Assembly: GCA_036426205.1 (NCBI GenBank)
Contig: CM071568.1
Location: 123,910,945 to 123,974,944, forward strand
From: Ascaphus truei
Lineage: Eukaryota; Chordata; Amphibia; Anura; Ascaphidae
Direction: 5' to 3'
Length of the DNA stretch: 64,000 nucleotides
The notes beneath the pieces are model-generated. The model was not told the DNA's origin. It saw only the letters and a list, made by a program, of their open reading frames with translations, and made no database searches. The translations under genes were made by a program, and so were the position numbers. Shown here piece by piece: positions 12,054-22,930 of the stretch (its first letter is position 1; each line of letters begins with the position of its first letter).

Positions 12054-14021
12054 GTGCATGACTTCTTTCTCTCTCACTCCCTGCTTCTCTTTGCTATAAC
12101 TGAGACCTGGCTCACTCAGTCTGACTCTGCTATGGAAGCTGCCCTCTCCTACAGTGGCCTTTCCTTCTCCTACACTCCACGCCCTGATGGCAGGGGTGGA
12201 GGCGTGGGGCTCCTGCTCTCCTCTCTCTGCCGTTACCGAACCCTTCCTATTCCCCCCTCTCTTGCTTTTCCCTCCTTTGAGGCTCACACTGTCCAGATCT
12301 TCTCTCCTCTCCCTGTCCATGTGGCGGTCATCTATCGCCCACCTACCTCTACTCATCCCCCGTCTGCCTTTCTCTCTCACTTTGAATCCTGGCTCTCTTT
12401 CTTTCTCTCCTCAGACTCCCGTGTTCTTCTCCTTGGGGACTTCAATTGCCACATTGATGACCCCTCTCTCCCTTGGGCCTCCCGCTTTCTTTCTCTAACC
12501 TCTTCTTTTGGCCTTCAACAGTGGACTACAGCCAGCACCCACAAGGATGGTCACTACTTAGACCTGGTTTTCACTAAAAACTTCTCTCTCTCTGATTTCT
12601 CCATTTCCCCTTTTCCTCTCTCTGACCATCACCTCATCTCATTCTCTCTATCTCGCTTCTCCCCTTCTCCACCTCCATCTACCCCCCGGTTCTGCAGAAA
12701 CCTGCGCTCTATTCACTTACCTGACTTTGAGTTCACTTTACACTCCTCCCTCTCCTCTCTCAGCTCTGCTACAGACCCTGACAACCTGGTCAGGAACTAC
12801 AACTCTGCTGTGTCCTCCTCTCTTGACCTACATGCCCCGTTTTCTCTCTGCCGCACTCGCCCTTCTAATCCTAGACCCTGGCTAAATTCCCACACGCGCA
12901 TGCTGTGTTCCTCCACTCGTTCCTCCGAACGCCCTTGGAGGAAATCTCATACTCTCGCAGACTTCCTTCACTACAAATTTATGCTATCCTGTTTCAACTC
13001 TGCCCTCTCGCAAGCTAAACAAGCCTACTTTTCTTCACTAATCAACATGCACAAGTCTAACCCACGCCGACTGCTCTCTGTCTTTAATACTCTACTCAAA
13101 CCACCCTCAGCTGCCTCTCCTTCCTCCATCTCCGCTCAGGACTTTGCTGACTATTTTAAGGAAAAGGTGGAATCCATACGGCAGAACATCCCCTCTGTTT
13201 CTTCCTCCCATCCTACACTTCTTCCTAACTCTCCTCCTGCCTTCCTTGACTCTTTTTCCACTGTCTCAGAGGAGGATGTGTCACTGTTGATCGCCTCTTC
13301 TCCCTCTACCACTTGCCCTCTTGACCCCATTCCCTCCCATCTCCTAAAACCTCTTGCTCCTACTATAATCCCTACAATCACACACATTTTTAACTCCTCC
13401 CTCTGCTCTGGAACCTTTCCATCCTCCTTCAAACATTCAACAGTCATACCATTACTCAAAAATAGCAAGCTTGACCCTGCCTGTCTTTCTAACTATCGAC
13501 CTGTCTCCCTCCTGCCTTTTGCCTCTAAACTCCTTGAACGTCTTGTATTCTCTCGCTTGCTCCATTTTCTCAACACCTATTCTCTCCTAGACCCTCTACA
13601 ATCTGGCTTCCGCACTGCTCACTACACGGAAATAGCCCTCACAAAAATAACTGATGACCTCCATGCTGCCAAAGACAGAGGTCATTACACTCTGCTCATA
13701 TTACTCGACCTCTCTGCAGCATTTGACACCGTGGACCACCCTCTTCTCCTTCACATTCTCCATACTCTTGGTATTCGGAACAAAGCTCTATCCTGGATCT
13801 CATCCTACATCTCCCATCGTACTTTCAGTGTCTCTTCTGCTAACACCACCTCCTCCTCTATCGATCTCTCTGTGGGGGTACCCCAGGGCTCTGTCCTGGG
13901 ACCTCTTCTCTCTTCTCAGTACACACTCTCTCTAGGTGACCTAATAACATCTTTTGGGTTTAATTATCACCTCTATGCTGACGACACACAAATATACTTT
14001 TCAACACCTGACCTTACACCT
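12054..14021 (+). pseudogene. L2 ORF2: endonuclease plus reverse transcriptase, broken
   Basis: The open frame starts inside the apurinic/apyrimidinic-type endonuclease (TETWL near residue 16; GDFNCH near 128; SDHHLI near 190). It continues through the reverse transcriptase ([36 protein letters not shown]). The YADD box is present just before the LTR insertion. The N-terminal part of the endonuclease is missing, so translation from 12054 is not a true start. After the LTR the frame resumes at about 14853 and then shifts near 14963. It ends around 15581 in the usual L2 C-terminus (SRLDYCNLLL, APHLWNALP). The copy cannot make a working protein. Confidence 0.9.
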
Positions 14022-14847
14022 TGTTACGCCGGTGCTGCCCGCAGACCAGACCCGTCCCCTCTGCTGAGGTGGGACGTAGGGATACACGCAACCGCAGCAA
14101 AGGGAGCGCGTCCGGAGTGTGGTGTTAGTGTTGCCAGGCCAGGTATAGTAATGAAGACAATACTTGCCGGTACCGGTAATAGAGGAGGAGTAGTTATTGC
14201 CGTTGCCAAGATCAGGGATAGGAGAGTTGCGGATGATCGAAGGTATAAGCCGTGTTACAGGGATGCCAGAAGTCACGAAGTCCAAGTAGAGCCGAAGTCG
14301 AGAGCCAGAGGGGGTAGTCGTCCAATCCGCGTCAATACCTGAGGAGTCACTGAGAGAGTAGTCAAATGCTTCCATACAGAACTATGTCGAGCGACGAGTG
14401 ATGGGACGCACAGGCATAATAAAGCTGGGCAGGCCAATGGGAAAAGGGGGCAGGCCTGGAGGACTGCAAGGAGTCCTCCCTGATAGGAGGGAGGTGTTAC
14501 AGCCCAGCTGAGTGTAATCATTGATTTGTATGGAACTGTGTGATGCTTGGGGGCGACGCCTCACTGCAGGAGCAGTGGTTAAAAGGGCTCTGTTAGGCGT
14601 GTGCTCTGTAAGCTGGGAATGCATGCACATAACGTCTGAGGCTGGCGTGCGTGTAGGTGTGCGTGCAGGAGGGCGTGGGCGCGCCCGGCGCTGAGCAGAT
14701 GAATCGCCGAGGGGAGTGATCCCGCGACGGCGGCAGGGGCGAGGAGCCGTGGAGGACGGTAAGGCAGGATTGTTTTGTGGATCCAGGGGCTCTCTGCAGA
14801 GAGGGGGTGCCCGGTGTGGGAAGCGAGGAGAACGCCGATTCCTGACA
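14022..14847 (-). mobile_element. Solo LTR of a sushi/chromovirus-type element
   Basis: The 826-bp insertion runs from TGTTACGCCGG to TTCCTGACA with a perfect 5-bp duplication CACCT (14017-14021, 14848-14852). Taking it out restores the L2 reading TTACACCTGCTGTAC seen in the antisense L2 copy. Read on the - strand, its end (CCCACCTCAGC ... GGTCTGCGGGCAGCACCGG) resembles the end of the complete chromovirus LTR at 17728-22930. The frames inside it are not genes. Confidence 0.85.
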
Positions 14848-15735
14848 CACCTGCTGTACAAACCAAAGTTTCTGAATGTCTCTCTGCTATATCATCCTGG
14901 ATGGCCCTCAGTCGCCTTAAACTCAACATGGCTAAAACAGAGCTCCTCATACTTCCTCCCTAACCTGGCCCTACTACCTCCTTACACATTACTGTTGGAA
15001 CTACCATCATTCACCCAGTAGCCCAAGCACGCTGCCTAGGGGTCACACTCGACTCCTCTCTCACATTTGCCCCTCACATTCAAAACATTTCTAAAACCTG
15101 TCGCTTTTTCCTCCGCAATATAACTAAGATACGCCCTTTCCTCTGTTGCTCGACTGCTAAAACTCTGACTCAGGCCCTCATTCTCTCCCGTCTTGATTAC
15201 TGTAACCTCCTGCTGTCCGGCCTTCCTGCCTCTCACCTGTCTCCCCTACAATCTATCCTAAACGCTGCTGCCAGAATCACTCTACTCTTTCCTAGATCTG
15301 TCTCAGCATTTCCCCTCATGAAATCCCTCTCCTGGCTTCCGAGCAAATCCCGCATCTCACACTCCATTCTTCTCCTCACTTTTAAAGCTTTACACTCGTC
15401 TGCCCCTCCTTACATCTCAGCCCTAATTTCTCGTTATGCACCATCCAGACTCTTGCGTTCTTCTCAAGGATGTTTTCTTTTTACCCGCTTTGTATCTAAA
15501 GCCCTCTCCCGCCTTAAACCTTTTTCACTGACTGCCCCACACCTCTGGAATGCCCTTCCCCTCAGTACCCGACTAGCCTAGACTACCCTACTTTTATGTC
15601 TAAAGCACTTATTCCCATGATCTGTTATTTATATTATCTGTTATTTATTTGATTACCCCATGTATAACTACTGTGAAGCGCTATGTACATTAATGGCGTT
15701 ATATAAATAAAGACATACAATACAATACAATAGTT

Positions 15736-15988
15736 GTTTGAAGCCAGTTCTAACCAAGTTTAATGAGCTGTAATATGATTGGTTTTAGAATTAAGGAGTG
15801 GTTAGTGTAATCTGCCTAGTAACAGTTTGAGACAAAGGAATCAAGGCTGTATAAAGAGGATGCCTGGACACTCCCTGGCAGAGAGAGTCTTGCAGACTTT
15901 TGAATGAGTATGGTCATACTATACTATGTATTGAAATAAACTACTTATTATCAACTGAACCCCGTTTGTCAATTTTGGAACATTGACA
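15736..15988 (+). promoter_or_regulatory. LTR-like segment with TATA and poly(A) signals
   Basis: TATAAAG (15850-15856) is followed by AATAAA (15935-15940) and an end ...AACATTGACA. The spacing fits an LTR U3-R-U5. The matching left part may be at about 11830-12000. Confidence 0.4.
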
Positions 15989-17727
15989 GTTCAGAACTGA
16001 TTTATTAAAAAAACATAACACATGTAGGATATTGCTTGGTCTGCAGCTTTAAGACGGTGCAAAGAATACCAGCAAACCTCACACAACACAATGCTTGTTA
16101 AAAACATGCTGAAGTATGTTTGGCAAAGAAAAATATCACAGATTTCCTTTTTTTTTTTTTATAACTCTCATTTTTATTTGGTATTACAGTGCGTACATAA
16201 TATCACCACCTATTGGCATACGTTACAGAATACACAATTTTATCATCAAAACAGTGACACGTAGACAGGACATGAGACATACGTAACGAACCACACGTAA
16301 ACCACATCACTAAGACGGACAGGACAAACAAGACTGGGGAGAGACACAGTAGGGTGGGTGGGGGTGGGGGGCACCTGGAGCTGCTGCATCGGAGCGGAGG
16401 AACTGCTTATTGCTCTATGTGTACGCTTGGGTGTGTTGTGGATATCTCAGTGGTTCTACGTTCTCCGTCGCTATGTCATCGTCCCGTCGGGTCTGCTCTG
16501 TCCAAGGAGAACGCATTTATATATATTAGTGCAAAATTGTGGCGGCGTCCACCCCCGGGATGTCTGTTTGGGCCAGCCATGGGGCCCATACGTTTAGAAA
16601 TTTGGGGCCAGAGTCGTTGATCCAACTCGTCAACTGTTCCATCTGGCAGACATGCCAAATTCTGTTCCTGATTTTGGCTATAGTGGGTAATTCCTGTTGT
16701 CTCCATACTGCTGCGATCTCACACCTCGTGGCGGTTGCGAAATGTGCAACCAATTTGAGTGTCGCGTTAGACACGTCCTGAGGCCGTCTGCCCACGAGGA
16801 ACAGCCATGGGTCCAGGGGGACCTCCAAGTTGAGGATTCTTTCTAGCCATTCCCTAATAGATTCCCAAATCGGGACCACGTTCGGGCAAGACCACAGCAT
16901 ATGTTTTAAATCAGCAGTTTCCCCACACTGTTTTGGGCAGAGCGGGGAATAGCCCTCGATAAATTTAGATAATTTCAATGGGGTATGGTACCACCGCATT
17001 AGGACTTTATATGCGTTCTCCTTTAACGTGGCACAGATTGAGCTTTTGGTAGCTGCCTGTAATATTTGATCCCATTCCTCATCCTCTAGCGTCTCCCCTA
17101 AATCTGTCTCCCACTGTCGCATGTATTTCAGTCGGGGGGCGTCGGAAGTCTTCGGACAGATCACCTCCCTGTACATCCGAGAAGTTAGTCCCCTTGTGTC
17201 TGTCTCTCTGGAACACAGCTGTTCGAAATTGGTTCGTGCTGGGCGAACCGGGAATTTATTATAGAAAGCCCTGACCTGGAGGAATCTAAATAATTCTGTG
17301 TTGGGTAGCTTTTTCTCATCCTTAATCATATCGAACGTCTTGATATATTTACTTCCTTCCAGGTCCTTTAATCGTAAATACCCCGCTTGCGTCCATTTTA
17401 CAAATTTGTCACCTAACAGCCCTGGAGCAAAATCCGGATTTCCCACCAGGGGGGTCATCAACGACTGTCGTGTGGTCAATTTAGCTTTAAATTTAGCTGA
17501 CTCCCAGACCGCCAGCGATTTCGCAATTGCACAGAGTGGCAACCCTATTGATTTCTTGCACTGTTTTGGAAGCCAAATCAGATCATGTAGTTTTACTGGT
17601 GCGCAGCATTCTGTTTCTAGGGCCACCCATCTTCTTTTTGCTGGGTTCGAGTGCCACTGGACAACTTGGCATAATTGTGCTGCCTTGTAGTATGCCAACA
17701 AGCAAGGTACCGATAACCCTCCTCTTG

Positions 17728-18466
17728 TGTCACGGGAATATAGGAGTGCTCACCACAAACCGGACTGGACCGCGAGGCCGAGGTGGGGATACAGGAAAAC
17801 CACCGCCCTACAGCCGCGTGAGCGGGTCCGGTAAGCAGAGTCCTGTAGATCGCCTTGTTCGGGAGAGGAGAGAGTAGAGTGGTAGAGGTACTTGCCAAAT
17901 CCAGGGGTAGGAGAGATCAGGAGTAGTCGGTGTCCAAAGCCAGGGTCGAGGAGAGGAGAAGGTAGAAGTCCGTTGAGCGAGCCGGAGTTCGAGGGTGCCA
18001 GAGATCGGGAGTCCAGGTTCAGGCTAGGGTCTGTGACGGAAGACAAAAGCAGACTGCGAAGTAGCTTGTAGCAAGCACAACTAGAGACTGACTATGCTCA
18101 GCAATCAGCTCAGGGCTGGAGGCACTAAATACTGACAGGAACCAATGAGAACCTCCAGCGGTGATGTCAGACGTAGGTAGAGCGCTGATAGGCTGAGGCA
18201 GGATGCAGAACAGGTGGGAACGGAACAATAACATTGGCGGCAGTAGAGATGGACATAGTAGCGCGCGCGACGCGCGCGATGGAAGGGGCAGGTTGAGTTC
18301 GCCGGACTGAAAGGCAGGAGCCGTAGGCGCGCGCGCGGCCTTTCCACGGCGGCGCGCATGGGCAGCAGGGGCTGCCGGGAGTTCAGGAAGAAGAGGAGGT
18401 CCTCGTGACCGGGTGCCGCGCGCCCCGGCAGCCGAGGTAGGAACCGCAGCGGGCAGCGGCCTTACA
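17728..18466 (-). repeat. 3' LTR of the chromovirus
   Basis: A 739-bp copy, TGTAAGG...GTGACA on the - strand, that differs from the 5' LTR at a handful of bases. The long open frame of pol continues into it without a stop. Confidence 0.95.
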
Positions 18467-21150
18467 GTACCCCCCCCTTCAGGGTCGGACTCCGGACGAT
18501 CCTTACCAGGTTTAAGCGGAAACTTAGAATGAAATGCCCGTACCAGCCTGGGGGCGTGTACCTGGATTTGAGGAATCCATGCCCTTTCTTCGGGTCCAAA
18601 ACCCCTCCAATGCACCAAATACTGGAGGCCTCCTCTAGAGATGCGAGAATCTAGAATGGATTGTACCTCAAACTCTTCTTGTCCATTGACCAGTCTGGGG
18701 GAAGGTGTGATGTGTTGGATCAGAGGATTGGGTACAAACGGTTTGAGTAGAGAACAATGAAAGGCGGAGGGAATCTTCATGGTAGCAGGTAGTTTGAGTC
18801 GGTAGGTAACCGGATTGATCCTCTTCAATATAGGGAATGGACCGATAAATCGGGGTGCCAGCTTTGGGGATGTGACCTTCAAGCGTATGTTCTTAGTAGA
18901 TAGCCATACTTTCTGACCTGGAACGAAATCGGGTGGTCTCTGACGATGCCGATCCGCCTGCTTTTTCTGCATGGCTGTGGCCCGCTTGAGATTATCCCGA
19001 ATCCTGGACCAGGAAGCTTGAAGATCCCGAATCCTCTCTTCTGCGGCTGGAACTCCTGTACTCGGCCCAGACTGAGGAAGGGTGGAGGGATGAAAGCCAA
19101 AATTAGAGAAGAATGGAGACTGTAATGTGGACTCATTCCTGAGATTATTGTGAGCGAATTCCGCCCAAGGATGTAGGTCGAGCCAATTATCCTGAGAGTC
19201 CGATATGAAACAACGGAGGAACTGCTCCAGTGACTGATTGGTTCGTTCAGTTTGACCATTGGTCTGTGGGTGGTATCCCGAGGAGAAGTGAAGTGCCACA
19301 TTAAGTTTTTTACAGAAGGCCCTCCAGAATTTTGAAACAAATTGCGACCCCCGATCAGAAACTATGGTCTGAGGTGACCCATGGAGCCTGAAGACCTCCT
19401 TGACAAATACTTCGGCAAGTTTAGGGGCACTGGGTAGACCTTTAAGTGGGACAAAGTGCGCCTGTTTAGAAAAGCGATCGACCACTACTAATATAGTGTC
19501 CATACCCTTGGATTTGGGTAGGTCGACAATAAAGTCCATCGAGAGATGTTCCCAAGGACGATCGGGAATAGGGAGGGTTTGCAGGAGTCCTGGAGGTTTA
19601 TTCCGTGAAAAGAATGCGCAGGGATGCAGTCTGGCCTGTGGGTTCTTCCTTTGAGATAAGATCGCCCCTGCCCCTATGTCCGACGCATCCACCTCGAGAG
19701 TGAAGGGCTGTGCTGGATCAGGATGCACCAAGATAGGTGCTGTGACAAAGGCTTCCTTGAGAACCTGAAAAGCCATGATGGCATCGGGGGACCATAGTGC
19801 GGGATTGGCGTTCTTCTGAGTGAGGGCCGTGATGGGTGCGACCAGCGAGGAAATTTTTTTTATGAACCTGCGGTAATAGTTGGCAAAACCTAAAAACCTC
19901 TGTACCGCTTTCAAAGAGAGGGGGCGAGGCCAGTTCAAGACGGCTTCCACCTTGGTAGGATCCATCGCGAGTCCTGTGTCGGAGATTATGTACCCCAAAA
20001 ATGACGTCGATGACTGATGGAACTGGCATTTTTCAAGCTTTGCGAACAGTCGGTTCTCCCGTAACCTCTGAAGTACTTGTTTGACATGCCGAGTATGTTC
20101 CAGGGGATTCTGCGAGAATATCAGGATGTCATCTAGGTAGACCACCACGTGTTGATCCAGCAGATCTCTGAAGACGTCATTAACAAAATCCTGGAAGACA
20201 GCTGGCGCGTTACAGAGACCAAAGGGCATCACGAGGTACTCATAGTGCCCATCACGCGTGTTGAAGGCCGTCTTCCACTCATCTCCCTTACGAATCCGGA
20301 CCAGATTGTAGGCTCCACGGAGATCTAGTTTGGAAAAGATAGTGGCGCCTTGTAACCTGTCGAAAAGTTCAGCAATCAAGGGAAGGGGATACCGATTCTT
20401 GACAGTCACCTTGTTGAGGCCACGGTAATCGATGCAAGGACGAAGTGTGCCGTCCTTTTTCTTTACAAAAAAGAAACCTGCTCCTGCTGGAGAAGAGGAC
20501 TTACGTATGAAGCCTCTCTGGAGGTTCTCCTGTATATAAAGTTTCATCGCCTTGGTCTCGGGGGGGGAAAGTGGGTAGGTACAACCTCTGGGGGGAATCG
20601 CGCCAGGAAGAAGGTCGATCGGGCAATCGTAGGCGCGATGGGGTGGTAATTCCTCCGCCTGAATCTTGTCGAAGACATCTCTGAACTCCCAGTAGGCGTC
20701 CGGAAGAAGGGGATTCTTGGGTTCCGGATGTGTGGCAGCTACTAGGGCATTAGATGAAACCAGACAAGTGTCTTGACACCGATCTCTCCAGGTGAGGGGT
20801 TGTGACTGAAGCCAGTCGATCTGGGGATTATGGTGCTGGAGCCATGGAAGACCCAATATCACGTCTACTGCCGGCGTGTGGATGGCATCCAACTGAATTT
20901 GTTCGGAATGGTGTCCTGACATCTTAAGACGGAGGGGAATGGTCTGATGAGAGATAAATGCGGGTTGCAAAGGCCTACCGTCAATGGCTTCAAGGCCTAC
21001 GGGCCAATCCTTGGCTACCAGAGAGATCTGGTGTCTCTCCGCAAATGATTGATCAATGAAATTCCCCCCAGAACCGGAGTCTAGAAAGGCCCTCGTAGAG
21101 ATGTCTCCAAAGTCCCCTGATAGAGTTATAGGAAGAAGTAGTAGTAGTAG
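18019..21150 (-). pseudogene. Chromovirus Pol: protease, RT, integrase, chromodomain, internally deleted
   Basis: The open frame runs from the codon after a TAA at 21151-21153 to 18019. It shows an aspartic protease with FLDSGSGGNFI near 21090, and then a reverse transcriptase (KKKDGTLRPCIDYRGLN, YLDDILIF with the YxDD box near 20135). RNase H begins normally (LEVDASDIGAGA, near 19690). After AFFSRN at about 19600 the frame passes straight to integrase (WEHLSMDFI, VSDRGSQF, HPQTNGQTER). Most of RNase H and the zinc-finger end of integrase are therefore lost, in frame. A chromodomain follows (FEVQSILDSR, LVHWRGFGPEE, about 18690-18530). Gag and Pol lie in different frames with no overlap, so the original expression mode is not visible. 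Confidence 0.9.
18467..18482 (-). promoter_or_regulatory. Polypurine tract
   Basis: Immediately before the 3' LTR the sense strand reads GAAGGGGGGGGTAC, the expected primer for plus-strand DNA synthesis. Confidence 0.8.
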
Positions 21151-21211
21151 TTAGATGGTAGTTTGGGAGAGAAAGGAGAGGTTACCATGCCCAGTGTAGT
21201 TCTCCCAGTAC

Positions 21212-22186
21212 TCACTGGGGGCTGGCGTTTCCCGACTTGGAGGGACAGGTACTCACCAGGTGTCCACCATTACCGCAGTAGAGGCAGAGACCCGCCCGAC
21301 GGCGACGTAGTCTTTCCGTTAACGAAAGGCGAGCTCCACCCAACTGCATGGGTTCTTCGGTGGATACGGCTACGGGCTCCCCTGGAGCTGTATGTGAAGA
21401 GAAAGTGGATTGGGTACCTTTTAGACGCTTTCCTTTCTCTACTCTTCGCTCCTGAAGCCGCTGGTCCATACGGATACTGAGTGCGATGAGTGCATCCAAT
21501 GATGTAGGGCGCTCCAGTGCGGCCAGCTCGTCTTTGAGGGTGTCATTCAAACCCTGCCAAAACACTGCGGCGAGTGCTTCATCATTCCACTTTGTTTCAG
21601 CGGAAATGGTGCAAAACTCCAGTGCGTAGCGTGCCACCGAGCGATTACCCTGTAAAACATTGAGGAGAGAAGAAGCGGCCGTTACCCTCCTTCCTGGTGT
21701 ATCGAACACCTTCCGGAATTCAGTACAAAACCGGTCCAGGCTGGAGGTCAGCTCGGGGCGATGCTCCCATATGGGTGTAGCCCAGGCCAGAGCGTCATCG
21801 GTCAGCAGAGAGTAGATGTACGCAACCTTGGAACGAGGAGTCGGGAAGTGAGAGGGTAACAGTTCAAATTGGACGGAACACTGCGCCAGAAAGCCACGGC
21901 ATGCTGAAGGCTCTCCCGAATAGCGATTGGGGGAAGGTAGACGAGGTTCCGGGGAATGAGTCAAAGGTACCGGTGGAGAGAAAATAGGAGCAGGAGGAGC
22001 GGCAGCAGCCTCGGGAGAGGACAGAAGGGATTTGAGTTGCTCCGAAATGGTACCCAGGGAATTTTGGAGCATTTCCATTCGCTGGTTATTTTGGGAGAGA
22101 CAGTTCTCTACTTCCTTGAACAGGCCATCGTGTTCGCTTAGGCGTCGACCCACCTCGGCGGAGTCCAGGTCTGTTGGGCTGAGCAT
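21212..22186 (-). CDS. Chromovirus Gag with one zinc knuckle
   Basis: An uninterrupted 324-residue frame starts MLSPTDLDSAEVG only two bases after the 5' LTR. The middle (RYSGEPSACRGFLAQCSVQF, ALAWATPIWE, FRKVFDTPG) is the Ty3/gypsy capsid fold typical of sushi-type Gag. The end holds a CCHC knuckle (CLYCGNGGHLVSTC), which would bind the element's RNA. Gag forms the intracellular particle in which reverse transcription occurs. The frame is intact, so this copy could still supply capsid although pol is damaged. The start was chosen because it is the first ATG and no upstream frame exists between it and the LTR. Confidence 0.9.
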   Translation of the reverse strand: MLSPTDLDSAEVGRRLSEHDGLFKEVENCLSQNNQRMEMLQNSLGTISEQLKSLLSSPEAAAAPPAPIFSPPVPLTHSPEPRLPSPNRYSGEPSACRGFLAQCSVQFELLPSHFPTPRSKVAYIYSLLTDDALAWATPIWEHRPELTSSLDRFCTEFRKVFDTPGRRVTAASSLLNVLQGNRSVARYALEFCTISAETKWNDEALAAVFWQGLNDTLKDELAALERPTSLDALIALSIRMDQRLQERRVEKGKRLKGTQSTFSSHTAPGEPVAVSTEEPMQLGGARLSLTERLRRRRAGLCLYCGNGGHLVSTCPSKSGNASPQ

Positions 22187-22187
22187 A
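22178..22187 (-). promoter_or_regulatory. Self-priming site overlapping the Gag start
   Basis: Directly inside the 5' LTR the sense strand reads TATGCTCAGC. It is the exact reverse complement of GCTGAGCATA in the LTR (22562-22553), the position inferred to be the mRNA 5' end. No tRNA 3'-end complement (TGG...) is found. Tf1/sushi elements are known to prime with their own folded RNA 5' end. The ATG of gag lies within the site. Confidence 0.75.
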
Positions 22188-22188
22188 A

Positions 22189-22930
22189 TGTCACGGGAAT
22201 ATAGGAGTGCTCACCACAAACCGGACTGGACCGCGAGGCCGAGGTGGGGATACAGGAAAACCACCGCCCTACAGCCGCGTGAGCGGGTCCGGTAAGCAGA
22301 GTCGTGTAGATCGCCTTGTTCGGGAGAGGAGAGAGTAGAGTGGTAGAGGTACTTGCCAGATCCGGGGTAGGAGAGATCAGGAGTAGTCGGTGTCCAAAGC
22401 CAGGGTCGAGGAGAGGAGAAGGTAGAAGTCCGTTGAGCGAGCCGGGGTTCGAGGGTGCCAGAGATCGGGAGTCCAGGTTCAGGCTAGGGTCTGTGACGGA
22501 AGACAAAAGCAGACTGCGAAGTAGCTTGTAGCAAGCACAACTAGAGACTGACTATGCTCAGCAATCAGCTTAGGGCTGGAGGCACTAAATACTGACAGGA
22601 ACCAATGAGAACCTCCAGCGGTGATGTCAGACGTAGGTAGAGCGCTGATAGGCTGAGGCAGGATGCAGAACAGGTGGAAACGGAACAATAACATTGGCGG
22701 CAGTAGAGATGGACATAGTAGCGCGCGCGCGCAACGCGCGCGACGGAAGGGGCGGGTTGAGTTCGCCGGACTGAAAGGCAGGAGCCGTAGGCGCGCGCGC
22801 GGCCTTTCCACGGCGGCGCGCATGGGCAGAAGGGGCTGCCGGGAGTTCAGGAAGAAGAGGAGGTCCACGTGACCGGGTGCCGCGCGCCCCGGCAGCCGAG
22901 GTAGGAACCGCAGCGGGCAGCGGCCTTACA
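22189..22930 (-). repeat. 5' LTR of the chromovirus
   Basis: A 742-bp copy with the same termini as the 3' LTR. It includes a CpG-rich U3 with GCGCGCGC runs (22720-22810) and the promoter described at 22562. Confidence 0.95.
22553..22591 (-). promoter_or_regulatory. Inferred chromovirus core promoter and RNA start
   Basis: On the - strand TATTTAG (22591-22585) lies 29 bp before GCTGAGCATA (22562-22553). A TATA-like box at that distance fits a start at 22562, independently predicted by complementarity to the priming site at 22178-22187. Confidence 0.6.

Larger units (their letters stand above)
12054..15735 (+). mobile_element. 5'-truncated L2-clade LINE, interrupted by a solo LTR
   Basis: The element has endonuclease and reverse transcriptase coding (12054-14021), a foreign LTR (14022-14847), then the C-terminal coding part and a 3' end with GAAGCGCTATGTACATTAAT and an ATACA-repeat tail near 15720. 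The short terminal repeat and the signature GCGCTATGTAC...GGCGTTATATAAATA are typical of vertebrate L2. A second copy lies antisense at 29136-30884, a decayed one at 50250-51530, and a 3' tail at 39490-39690. Confidence 0.9.
17728..22930 (-). mobile_element. Chromodomain Ty3/gypsy (Tf1/sushi-type) retrotransposon
   Basis: Two nearly identical LTRs (17728-18466 and 22189-22930, sense on the - strand) bound gag and pol. The 5-bp duplication TCTTG is at 17723-17727 and 22931-22935. A chromodomain at the pol C-terminus, one CCHC knuckle in Gag, and a self-complementary primer site (see 22178) place it in the Tf1/sushi group. It landed inside ORF2 of the L1-type LINE. The near identity of the LTRs shows a fairly recent insertion. 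An internal deletion in pol makes it non-autonomous. Confidence 0.95.

Noticed and set aside
12154..12498. 114-residue frame
   Set aside because: It is a shadow of the L2 endonuclease frame.
14382..14950. Overlapping frames of 85-159 residues
   Set aside because: They lie inside a solo LTR, are proline/arginine/alanine-rich from GC content and show no domain.
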